From NCBI RefSeq assembly GCF_000513095.1, contig NZ_BAUT01000008.1, forward strand, positions 1 to 64,000: DNA of 64,000 bases, written 5' to 3'. Origin of the DNA: Halalkalibacter wakoensis JCM 9140. Lineage in GTDB: Bacteria > Bacillota > Bacilli > Bacillales > Bacillaceae_D. This document shows, piece after piece, positions 37,825 through 46,061 of the stretch; position 1 is the first letter of the stretch; the number at the start of each line of letters is the position of its first letter. Made by a program: the position numbers and the translations under genes. A model generated the notes under the pieces. That model worked only from the letters and a program-made list of their open reading frames with translations, had not been told where the DNA came from and ran no database searches.

Positions 37825-38178
37825 TGAAAGCCCTCCTCACATTCCGATAATCGAAGTTATAGGTTGAAATTGTATGTTCTAATAAGATCAGTGTCAGAGT
37901 GAAAACATATGGTTATTATTCGTTGGTTCACGTGTTTTCATGAATGGAAAGTAAAAGAATTAAATGAATAATGGGGAAAACTGGAATTATAGAGAAGCTG
38001 TTTTAGCTTGTGAAAGTCTAAGGCGTGGGTAGGAAAACAAGCCACTGAAAAAGTAAATAAATGACTTTTTCAATGCCCCTTGGAGTAGGAAAAAGGAGTG
38101 GTGAATAGTTGGAAATACACCTTTTTTTCTCCTTTTGTTTGTTATTGAAATGATCATTACGACAAACTTGTGCAAAGA
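37825..38178. other. Intergenic region without a clear gene
   Basis: It holds an imperfect hairpin at about 38042-38078 (CACTGAAAAAGT...ACTTTTTCAATG) and, after it, AT-rich DNA. A 69-codon open stretch here lacks a ribosome binding site and is discounted. Confidence 0.5.
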
Positions 38179-38207
38179 GAACTTCTCCCTAATCAAGGGG
38201 AAGTTCT
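38179..38207 (-). terminator. Terminator of tRNA nucleotidyltransferase gene
   Basis: The stem GAACTTCTCC/GGGGAAGTTC overlaps the stop codon, with a modest T-rich tail on the minus strand. Confidence 0.55.
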
Positions 38208-40702
38208 GCTACTTTGTTTTCGAGCCAAGTGACTGCATCATCTTTGGTTTGAATGATTTCGTCAAGCTGCAAGCAAGCTAACTGGTGAAGAAGATCTGAA
38301 AAATCAGGTCCTGGATTTAATCCTTTATCAATTAAATCTTTACCTGAAAGAAGTAAGTTCAATTGTTTTCTTTTTTGTAAATAAGTAAGGAGTTTTTGGT
38401 CATTTGTTAATTGGGCGAAAAGATAGAGAACATCATCTTGGAACAAGTGTAGCTGATCATGAATGGAACTTAAGGATTCATTTTTTATGTCGATCTGTTC
38501 CATTTTTATTAATTGTTCAATCATTTGGTTATGTTCTGATATAAGCGCATATGGCTTGATGACTACATGCCAATCTTTTTGTCCATAAGCGATTGTCAGG
38601 AACGTGATAAAAGGATGGGGCATTTCTTTTATAATCGTACTTAACTTCTTCATGGTGTGTTCATTTGGTTCTCTGTGGAATAAGGTTGACCATATTCCGA
38701 GAGATTGTAAGCAAGTAACGGCATCTAAGGTTACATTTTCCTTTTGGAGGAGTTCGAATTCACGTAATAGACGTTTTGCACTTACTTGCTTCAACATAGG
38801 TACTGCATTTAAAGCTAATTCAAATGTATGCTCAGCTAATTCATATTGAAAGCGAAGGGCAAACCGAACAGCACGAATAATTCGGGTTGGATCTTCAATG
38901 AAACTGAGTGTATGTAAGATGCGAATTTTTCTAAGCTGGATATCTTCCTGTCCTTGAAAGAAGTCGAGTAGTTTTCCAAATTGACGCTTATTGATTTGTA
39001 ATGCCATAGCATTAATCGTAAAATCTCGTCTTCTTAAGTCTTCACGTATATTTGAGGCGCGAACATTTGGAAGAGCCGCTGGCGCATCATAGTACTCCGT
39101 GCGACAAGTGACAATGTCTAATTTGTGATTCTCTTCTGTTGTCCATGTGGCAGTGCCGAATTTCTCATGAGATTTTACGTTTCCACCTAATTGTTTTTTT
39201 AGTTGATTGGCAAACGCAATGCCATCTCCTTCTACAACAAGATCAATATCTTCGTTTGGACGTTGTAAAATGAAATCACGAACAATTCCACCAATTAAAT
39301 AAATTTTTACACTTTGTTGATCGGCTATAGAACCAATTTCTAGGAGGAGCTCATACATTTTTTTAGATAATTGCTGCTTCATCAAGAGTACGATGGGTTG
39401 TTCGTTGTCTTGATTTGTTTCACGGTGAAGCTGTTCAATGATATCGGTTCTAGATAGTATGCCAATCATTTCATTGTCTGATAAAATGGGGATTCGGCCA
39501 ATATTATGTTTCATCATCGTTGCTTGAATTTCCTCAAGTGAAGCATTTGATCCAAGCGTAACTAGCTGTGTGGACATATAAGCTTTAACAGGAGCGTGTC
39601 CAAGTCCATGGTGTGTCGCTTTATCAACATCTCTTCTAGAAATAATACCAACAAGTACTCCTTCTTTATTTACAACAGGGAATCCTGTATGTCCATATTG
39701 ATACATTTGATCCAATACTTCATCTATCGATAGGTCTGGTGCGACATATTTAACAGGGCATGCCATTATATCTGCCGCTGTAATAGCTGGTTGAATCATG
39801 AGCGATAGAGATTCTGTCACGTGTTGAATAACAGGTTGCAACTGTTCTTTTTTTACTGTTGCTGATGCGGCTTGAGCGTGTCCTCCTCCGCCTAAACGGT
39901 CCATTAGTTTTCGTAAATCAACTCGGTCCGTACTAGATCGTGCAACCACATATACATGTTCTTTCATTTTTACGATTGAAATGGCAGCATCAGAGTCGGT
40001 CGATTCCATTAACCTTCTTGTTAATGTCGCGAGTCCACTTTGATAAAAGGGTTGTTCATACGTTGTGATAAAGAGAGTAATGCCATCGATGTATTGCTGT
40101 GTTCCGTTCGTTAATAATGATTGAAAAAGGTCCCTTTCTTCCATGGATAAAGTTTGTCCTGAAAAACGATCCACTAATTGAATATCCATCTTTTGTTGCT
40201 TTAACAAGAACCCTACATACAAATCTCGTTCAGTCGTTTGTTGATATGTAAAGTTCCCTGTGTCCGTATATAATCCTAACCCAAATAATGTTGCTTCAAA
40301 AGGGGTTAGCTGAATGTTCCTTGCATGAAGTCTTTCCATTAACATGGTAATGGTTGCTCCTACTTGTTCTATGTAGCGTTCTCCGCTAGAGATATCTTCT
40401 TCTTTTGGCGAGTGATGATCGTACACAATCGTCCGTATATCAGGTCTAATTTCCTGTACTGGAATTCCAGTTCTTTTCATTGAAGCAACATCAACTAAAA
40501 TTAATGTTGTCACTTCTGACCATTGTATGTCTTTATAAGACGAGAACTTTAATTCATCTCGATAAATGGCAAGATATGATTTAACCGTTGGATTTTGTTT
40601 GTCGCTAAGAGCAACTTGGGCATCTGGGTGAAGTTTTTTTGCGGCTAGCAAAGAAGCTAACCCGTCAAAGTCAATATTGACATGGGACACAATAACATTC
40701 AT
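38189..40702 (-). CDS. DHH-CBS-poly(A)-polymerase-type tRNA nucleotidyltransferase
   Basis: A large enzyme of 837 residues with three parts. Residues 1-305 are a DHH/DHHA1 phosphoesterase (VNIDFDGLA, YDHHSP, GGGGHAQAA). About 310-430 is a CBS pair (TGFPVVNKEGVLVGIISRRD and a second copy). About 460-835 is a class II nucleotidyltransferase: YLIGGIVRDFIL, the metal-binding DIDLVV and the RRDFTINAMA template region. This layout belongs to bacteria with split CCA addition, as in Aquifex, where such a protein adds the terminal A. Start ATG 40702 is behind GGGAGGG. Confidence 0.88.
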   Translation of the reverse strand: MNVIVSHVNIDFDGLASLLAAKKLHPDAQVALSDKQNPTVKSYLAIYRDELKFSSYKDIQWSEVTTLILVDVASMKRTGIPVQEIRPDIRTIVYDHHSPKEEDISSGERYIEQVGATITMLMERLHARNIQLTPFEATLFGLGLYTDTGNFTYQQTTERDLYVGFLLKQQKMDIQLVDRFSGQTLSMEERDLFQSLLTNGTQQYIDGITLFITTYEQPFYQSGLATLTRRLMESTDSDAAISIVKMKEHVYVVARSSTDRVDLRKLMDRLGGGGHAQAASATVKKEQLQPVIQHVTESLSLMIQPAITAADIMACPVKYVAPDLSIDEVLDQMYQYGHTGFPVVNKEGVLVGIISRRDVDKATHHGLGHAPVKAYMSTQLVTLGSNASLEEIQATMMKHNIGRIPILSDNEMIGILSRTDIIEQLHRETNQDNEQPIVLLMKQQLSKKMYELLLEIGSIADQQSVKIYLIGGIVRDFILQRPNEDIDLVVEGDGIAFANQLKKQLGGNVKSHEKFGTATWTTEENHKLDIVTCRTEYYDAPAALPNVRASNIREDLRRRDFTINAMALQINKRQFGKLLDFFQGQEDIQLRKIRILHTLSFIEDPTRIIRAVRFALRFQYELAEHTFELALNAVPMLKQVSAKRLLREFELLQKENVTLDAVTCLQSLGIWSTLFHREPNEHTMKKLSTIIKEMPHPFITFLTIAYGQKDWHVVIKPYALISEHNQMIEQLIKMEQIDIKNESLSSIHDQLHLFQDDVLYLFAQLTNDQKLLTYLQKRKQLNLLLSGKDLIDKGLNPGPDFSDLLHQLACLQLDEIIQTKDDAVTWLENKVAELPLD

Positions 40703-40773
40703 GTTTACCCTCCCTTTCTTCAGGTTCATTGTAGCAAATTTCACTCGTGTATGATACGGAAAAGAAGAAGGGG

Positions 40774-41421
40774 TTATCCTTCTTCTTCAATGATTAATCC
40801 TGTTATTTCAAAAGGAGTTTGGTCATATTTTGATTGCAAGTAGTTTTCTTTTTTTCCTCGTGCAAAAGTACGATACTCTAATACAAAGTTTTTAAAATCT
40901 TGGACTCTTTTGAAGGCAATGTTTGAATCTTCTTCAAGTTGAATGAGATAGGACTCTTTTTCAAACAATAGAGAGTGGTCTTCCGACATAGTTAATCCGA
41001 TATCATTGAACGGAGGTATTTGTGCTTGGAACGTTTCATAAACGCTCAACGCATAGGTCGTCCCAGCTAGTTCATCAAACTTTTTTACTTTTGTTATTGT
41101 TTTGTTGTATTGTTGAACGAGGTGTTGAATGTGGGTAAGAGTATCATATTCGTGTTCGTCTAGTTCAGTGGCAGCATGATACAACATTTTTTCTTGTTTA
41201 TAAAATTCTTTAAATGTTTTTCTGATTTGTTTGTTCAACTGATAATATCGTTCATACGAGAGTAACTGATTTTCTGTTGGATGGCTTGTTTGATTGTTGG
41301 TTCGATCCGTTTGTTTTACAGGCTCAATCGGTTCAACGCTACCAACGTCTGTATGACGATTAACATAAGACGCTTGAATGCGTTCCGATCTTGTACGTGA
41401 TGTTCGAGACAGACGACTCAT
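40774..41421 (-). CDS. Hypothetical coiled-coil protein
   Basis: A 215-residue soluble protein. The first 55 residues are Ser/Thr/Arg-rich and probably unstructured. The rest is predicted to be helical with coiled-coil segments (YYQLNKQIRKTFKEFYKQEK, HIQHLVQQYNKTITKVKKF). I do not recognise the family. It stands just upstream of, and probably in the transcript of, the DHH-CBS nucleotidyltransferase gene. Confidence 0.55.
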   Translation of the reverse strand: MSRLSRTSRTRSERIQASYVNRHTDVGSVEPIEPVKQTDRTNNQTSHPTENQLLSYERYYQLNKQIRKTFKEFYKQEKMLYHAATELDEHEYDTLTHIQHLVQQYNKTITKVKKFDELAGTTYALSVYETFQAQIPPFNDIGLTMSEDHSLLFEKESYLIQLEEDSNIAFKRVQDFKNFVLEYRTFARGKKENYLQSKYDQTPFEITGLIIEEEG

Positions 41422-41533
41422 ACATTTCCACCTTTACTGTTTTCTATTACATGTATTCTTGATAAATAGGGAAAGTACCTGTTTTTTATAAAATTCTCTT
41501 TTCGGAAAGGTGGCTGTGAATTACAATTTTCGC

Positions 41534-41590
41534 CAAGTGAAATGGGATGGAAGGCTATTTGAATCTTGCGGGAAATAGAGGGAGGCAACT
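41534..41590. repeat. Diverged fragment of dispersed repeat
   Basis: AAGTGAAATGGGATGGAAG and TTGCGGGAAATAGAGG correspond, in reverse orientation and with several changes, to the end of the copy at 26770-26812. Confidence 0.5.
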
Positions 41591-41705
41591 CAAAAAGTGA
41601 TCGTTTACTTCGGACTTAAAATGAGCTTTGCCCCCCATCCCGTCCGCTTTTTGAGAGAAACCATAGAAATTCCAAGAGAAACCAAAGGTCTAATGACATT
41701 GCAGA

Positions 41706-41879
41706 TTAATTAGAGATCAGATCGATAGTGTACTTTGTCGTTTCATAGGAAAAAGCACGAGACTTATCATTACCTGGCTGTATTACTGTTTGAACATAAT
41801 CAATTGTACTGCCGTTTACTCGTGGCATGTTTCCAATTAGTGATCTTTGATGTTGAACCATAATTCGCTCAAACTCCAT
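41706..41879 (-). CDS. Possible small gene or gene remnant
   Basis: A 57-codon frame reads like a folded protein ([20 protein letters not shown]) rather than low complexity, but has no ribosome binding site and lies inside a repeat-rich gap. It may be the remaining end of a lost gene. Confidence 0.3.
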   Translation of the reverse strand: MEFERIMVQHQRSLIGNMPRVNGSTIDYVQTVIQPGNDKSRAFSYETTKYTIDLISN

Positions 41880-41929
41880 CCATTAAAGAGAAAATTAATG
41901 TGAAATAGTAGAAGAGTAAGAGTAAAAGA

Positions 41930-42200
41930 TGAGTAAAAGTAACCCTAGCAGGGGAAAAACACGGAGACTCCTGCGGGAGCTGTGACCCACGTGTGAGACC
42001 CCGCAGGCGACAGCCGAGGAGGCTCACCGGGCACCCGCGGAAAGCGGAGTGTTATTCCCCTGCGACAGTTAGGCACTTTTCCAGTGGTCTCAAATAGAGG
42101 TAGGGTCGAGATCCTACAGGTGCAACCGAGGAGGGCCCGACACCTCCTTGCGGGTGCGAGTGGCTGTAGCGCAATGGAACGAACATGATCGTTCCACTTA
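41930..42200. repeat. Dispersed intergenic repeat, longest copy
   Basis: The segment is clearly GC-richer than its surroundings. It holds ACTCCTGCGGGAGCTG, GACCCCGCAGGCGACAGC, GAGGAGGCTCACCGGGC and CCGCGGAAAGCGGAG, then a second unit ending in GTGGCTGTAGCGCAATGGA. Such mosaics of short inverted repeats are common between genes in Bacillaceae. No protein is encoded, although one chance 86-codon frame crosses it. Confidence 0.75.
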
Positions 42201-42272
42201 ACCAAAAAACAATAAAGAACGAGAAATTAGCTTTTTAGAAAGAACAGAAGATGAGAGAAGGGAGGATTCATT

Positions 42273-42791
42273 ATGATTATCCGGATGTTACAAAAGAAAG
42301 ATTCCGAAGCGTTTAAGGAACTTAGATTAGAAGGATTAAAGGAAGAGCCAAAAGCTTTTGCGGCAAGCTTTGAAGAGGAACTGGATAAGCCAACTACATA
42401 TTTCGAGAATAAATTAACAAATGAATCAATCTATTATGGGTTATTTCAAGAGGAACATTTAGTCGGAATGGTCAGTCTGACACGTCCGTCTTTACAAAAG
42501 ATGAGGCATAAAGCCTCGCTTGGAAGTTTTTATATATCTAGTGAAGCACGAGGCAAAGGATATGGCAAAAAGATTTTAATACAAGTTATGCAAGAGGCAA
42601 AACGACTTGGGATCGAGCAATTACAGCTAGTTGTGGCAATGCCGAATGAAAAAGCAAAACAACTTTACGAATCATTAGGTTTTTATGTGTATGGGTTTGA
42701 AAAGCGCGCACTTAAAGTGAACGGGGAATACATTGATGAAGAGTATATGATGAGGGAATTAGAAAATGAGGAGTTCTACCAAAAAGTTTAA
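42273..42791 (+). CDS. GNAT-family N-acetyltransferase
   Basis: A 172-residue acetyltransferase. The acetyl-CoA motif EARGKGYGKKIL is near residue 92, followed by KAKQLYESLGFYVYG. Substrate unknown. AGGGAGGATTCATT precedes the ATG. A long terminator stem overlaps its end. Confidence 0.85.
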   Translation: MIIRMLQKKDSEAFKELRLEGLKEEPKAFAASFEEELDKPTTYFENKLTNESIYYGLFQEEHLVGMVSLTRPSLQKMRHKASLGSFYISSEARGKGYGKKILIQVMQEAKRLGIEQLQLVVAMPNEKAKQLYESLGFYVYGFEKRALKVNGEYIDEEYMMRELENEEFYQKV

Positions 42792-42808
42792 TTTTGGTAG
42801 AACTCCTC
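42768..42808. terminator. Terminator between convergent genes
   Basis: A 17-bp stem (GAGGAGTTCTACCAAAA and complement) begins inside the acetyltransferase gene and ends just before the LysM gene's stop. Confidence 0.8.
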
Positions 42809-42814
42809 TTGTAC

Positions 42815-43405
42815 TTACTTTGCAAAAACATGGTTTCCAATACGAACGGTTTCTGTTCGAGTAGCAATCCAGTGATTTGTAGCAATAGTTGGGTTATAGA
42901 AAAACAATGAACCAGACCCTTGTCCACGGAATGCTAGTGCTTCATTTACGGCGCGAATCGATTCGCTGTCTGCTGCACGGTTAATTCGACCATTTTGTAC
43001 AGGTGAGAATGCATAGTGACCATGTGAAACTTCATTAATAACACCACGTACCGTATTTGGGAAGTCACGGTGTGCAACTCGGTTTAACACAACGGTTGCG
43101 ACGGCCACTTTTCCTGCATAAGGTTCTCCTTCTGCTTCTGCTCGAACTAAACGAGCCAATAAATCTCTTTCAGCGGCAGAAATAGTAGCAGGAATGCTTA
43201 ATCTTTCACCAACCATAATCATAGAAGAAGATTTATTGTTCGCTCTTTGAATATCAATGGCTGAAACGCCGTATTGTTGTCCTAATTTATAAAGCGTATC
43301 TCCTGAAACAACAGTGTGTGTAGTGGAAGATGCTTCCGTATCTGTTCCTCCCACAAAAAAGATCGCTGCTGCCGTAAAAACCGTCATAAGTATTTTTTTC
43401 ATCAT
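42815..43405 (-). CDS. LysM-SleB/CwlJ-type cell wall hydrolase
   Basis: A secreted protein of 196 residues: signal peptide 1-25, one LysM peptidoglycan-binding module at about 29-72 (HTVVSGDTLYKLGQQYG), then the Hydrolase_2 domain with LARLVRAEAEGEPYAGK, where Glu90 matches the likely catalytic Glu of SleB-type lytic enzymes, and AVATVVLNRV. Its relatives cut spore cortex or wall peptidoglycan. The LysM instead of the SleB binding domain points to vegetative or sporulation wall turnover rather than cortex lysis. Confidence 0.85.
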   Translation of the reverse strand: MMKKILMTVFTAAAIFFVGGTDTEASSTTHTVVSGDTLYKLGQQYGVSAIDIQRANNKSSSMIMVGERLSIPATISAAERDLLARLVRAEAEGEPYAGKVAVATVVLNRVAHRDFPNTVRGVINEVSHGHYAFSPVQNGRINRAADSESIRAVNEALAFRGQGSGSLFFYNPTIATNHWIATRTETVRIGNHVFAK

Positions 43406-43771
43406 GTAAAACCTCCTCGGTAAATCGTACTCTACTAAACTAGCATAAAAAACGATCCGAGGAAGTAGCTAACTTTTTCCAATAAGAATAAAGAAAATGA
43501 GCAGGCTTAGAACCTGTAAGGGGCATCGTCCTTTTTTACAGTTCTGTAACGAACTTTGTATAAATCTGAAATTTTGATAATTCAATTACTAGTTTTATAA
43601 GAAGTTCCAGAAAAAACAAGGAGTTACGTATGATTTAAAGGTTCTGTAATATCGGTGTAATATGTTTGAGTTATAATGATTTTACTCAAGTTATAAGTAA
43701 ATAAGAGTCACTGAAAAAGCTCGGTTTTTACCTTTTTCAGTGGACTTGTTCTATGTAAGAGAGGGGTAAGT
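43406..43771. other. Divergent intergenic region
   Basis: This 366-base gap separates divergent genes and should hold both promoters. I see a strong hairpin at 43709-43742 (CACTGAAAAAG/CTTTTTCAGTG), 30 bases before the carboxypeptidase start, and no gene. Confidence 0.5.
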
Positions 43772-44902
43772 GTGAAACGAATAATCTGTTTAATTAGTTT
43801 TGTTCTTGTTTTTTTTATAGCGATAGATAGTAAAATAAAGGCTGCTGACAATAATTTTTCAATGCCATTACATAGTGAAACAGCCATTCTAATGGATTTA
43901 GGAACAGGAAAAGTTCTATTTAACCAAAATAAAAATCAAATTATGTACCCGGCAAGCATTACGAAAATAGTAACGGCGATGGTTGCGATTGAAGAGGGGA
44001 ATTTAGATGATATTGTCACAATCAGCGATGAAGCTGTAAATGTAATAGGAACACGAGTTTATTTAGTAGAAGGTGAGCAGGTTCCTTTGTTAAAACTCGT
44101 TCAAGGATTGTTAATTAATTCTGGAAATGATGCGGGCACCGCGATTGCGGAACATCTATCTGGCGATGAAGAGCTTTTTTCTGAAAAGATGAATCAATTT
44201 GTAACAGAAACAATTGGAGTCGAAGATACTTATTTTAGAAACCCTCATGGTTTGTACGATGAAAACCATGTTACAACGGCCTATGACATGGCAAAAATAA
44301 CGCAATATGCAATGAAGAATAAGACATTTCGAGAGATCGTTGGAACAAAGGAAATGGAATGGATTGGTGAAGGCTGGGACACAGTTATCTATAATCATAA
44401 CCGCTTGTTATGGGATTATGAGGGAGCAACAGGTGTAAAAAACGGATTTGTTCGTAAATCAGGATATACACTTGTCACAACAGCCAAAAGAGATAACATG
44501 GAGCTAATTGCTGTGACATTGAACGCTCCCTCAGCTAAACATGCATATCAAGATATGACAGCTCTATTTGACTTTGGATTTGAGCAATATACAACAAACA
44601 CCGTTTCGCATCATGAACCATTTGAGACAGAAACAGGGGAAGAGTACCAGTTAAATGAAGATCTCGTTTATCTTTCTAAGCGAGAAGAAGAGATTACTTT
44701 TCATGTTAATCGGCTTGGGCGCTTATGGATTCGAGGAGAAAATAACCGAATATTAGCTACAACGCTTCTGTTTCCGCAAGATGAAGCTGAGTTAGAGGAC
44801 TTAGAAGTGAGCAAAACAGAAGAAATAGCGAGCGATGATCATTCCGATTCTCAAATCATGCAAATCCTCTCTCAAATAAGGGCATTTTTCACATTTAATT
44901 AA
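43772..44902 (+). CDS. D-alanyl-D-alanine carboxypeptidase (DacF-like)
   Basis: A 376-residue penicillin-binding protein of the low-mass class with a signal peptide. The catalytic S62-x-x-K65 is in YPASITKIV and the second motif is S117-G-N. The third motif reads K223-N-G instead of the usual KTG, which is unusual. It would trim the terminal D-Ala from wall peptides outside the cell. The usual C-terminal amphipathic anchor is weak here ([11 protein letters not shown]). The end overlaps coaA by eight bases on the other strand. Confidence 0.87.
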   Translation: MKRIICLISFVLVFFIAIDSKIKAADNNFSMPLHSETAILMDLGTGKVLFNQNKNQIMYPASITKIVTAMVAIEEGNLDDIVTISDEAVNVIGTRVYLVEGEQVPLLKLVQGLLINSGNDAGTAIAEHLSGDEELFSEKMNQFVTETIGVEDTYFRNPHGLYDENHVTTAYDMAKITQYAMKNKTFREIVGTKEMEWIGEGWDTVIYNHNRLLWDYEGATGVKNGFVRKSGYTLVTTAKRDNMELIAVTLNAPSAKHAYQDMTALFDFGFEQYTTNTVSHHEPFETETGEEYQLNEDLVYLSKREEEITFHVNRLGRLWIRGENNRILATTLLFPQDEAELEDLEVSKTEEIASDDHSDSQIMQILSQIRAFFTFN

Positions 44903-45878
44903 AAAATGTAGAGATGAATTCATCTCTACATTTTTTTAGATGGACTTCTTCTACACGATGTTCCATTCCTTTTTTTAAGATAAGGTCAGCACGATGTCGA
45001 GTAGGTCGAATGTTTTTTTCGAGGTTAATCCCGTTAATTGTAGCCCAAACGTCATTTGCAAATGCAAACGCCTCTGCATCGTTAAGGTGACGGTAACGAT
45101 GGAAAAATGATTCTGACTGTTGAAAAGCTGTGTTTCGTAAAAGTTTAAACCTCTCAATATACCAAGATCGGATATTCTCTTCCTCGGCATCAACATAGAT
45201 CGAAAAGTCAAAGAAATCAGAGACGAATACTTGAGGAATTCGGCGGTCCTTTTTATTTACTTGCAATACATTGATTCCTTCTACGATGACAACATCTGGT
45301 TCAATCACTTTCTGGACAGTGTCTTCTAGGATATCATACGTTAAATGAGAATACATAGGCGCTTCTATGTAAGCGCAACCAGATTTTAGTTCATATAAAA
45401 AACGAATTAATTTCCCAATATCGTAACTTTCAGGGAACCCTTTGCGTTTCATTAATCCTCGTTCTTCAAGAATGGAGTTAGGATAGAGAAATCCATCTGT
45501 TGTAACTAAGTCAACTTTTGGTTGATTAGGCCATCTTGACGCTAACGCTTGAATGAGTCGCGCAGTTGTACTCTTTCCAACAGAGACACTCCCTGCAACC
45601 CCAATGACAAACGGCACCTTTTTCGTTTTCTTTTGTAGAAAGGTGCTTACATTTTCATGTAATTGGACCGATTGGGTCATATGCATATAAAGCAATTGTG
45701 ATAATGGTAAATATATATCAGCAACTTCATCAGCAGAAATTGTTTCATTGATGCTACCAAGTTTCTCACGTTCGTCAGCCGATAAAATCTCAATAGTTGA
45801 ATGTGATAATTTGGACCACTCAGCACGGCTAAATGTCGTGTAAGCAGATAAAGGAACAGACTTATTTAACGTAGCCAT
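44895..45878 (-). CDS. coaA: CoaA, type I pantothenate kinase
   Basis: A 327-residue P-loop kinase that performs the first step of coenzyme A synthesis. Walker A is [24 protein letters not shown] and the RKGFPESYD loop are typical. The ATG at 45878 has AAGGAG nine bases upstream; the longer frame is unlikely. Its last codons pass through a 36-bp palindrome, giving an odd C-terminal end, [11 protein letters not shown]. Confidence 0.93.
   Translation of the reverse strand: MATLNKSVPLSAYTTFSRAEWSKLSHSTIEILSADEREKLGSINETISADEVADIYLPLSQLLYMHMTQSVQLHENVSTFLQKKTKKVPFVIGVAGSVSVGKSTTARLIQALASRWPNQPKVDLVTTDGFLYPNSILEERGLMKRKGFPESYDIGKLIRFLYELKSGCAYIEAPMYSHLTYDILEDTVQKVIEPDVVIVEGINVLQVNKKDRRIPQVFVSDFFDFSIYVDAEEENIRSWYIERFKLLRNTAFQQSESFFHRYRHLNDAEAFAFANDVWATINGINLEKNIRPTRHRADLILKKGMEHRVEEVHLKKCRDEFISTFFN
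44901..44936. terminator. 36-bp perfect palindrome within the coaA end
   Basis: The two halves, AAAAAATGTAGAGATGAA and its exact complement, centre on GAATTC. It should stop carboxypeptidase transcripts, and overlaps the last coaA codons. Confidence 0.85.
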
Positions 45879-46061
45879 ATGGTTCTCCTTTTTTAAGTAT
45901 GAAATCAAAAATACTAATAGCACGTTTCGAACATTATGTGATGTAGAGTACCTTTTTGTATAGTAACATTAAATGGGAACAAAAGGGTAATTTTTTCACA
46001 CAGAATTTTATTAGAATACGTTATAATGTTCAAAAGGAAACAGTGAAAGGATCGAATTCGG

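Noticed and set aside
37987-38196. 69-codon minus-strand open frame
   Set aside because: No ribosome site; its sequence crosses hairpins and the terminator of the nucleotidyltransferase gene.
41945-42205. 86-codon minus-strand open frame
   Set aside because: It lies entirely in the GC-rich dispersed repeat and reads as Pro/Arg/Cys-rich chance sequence.
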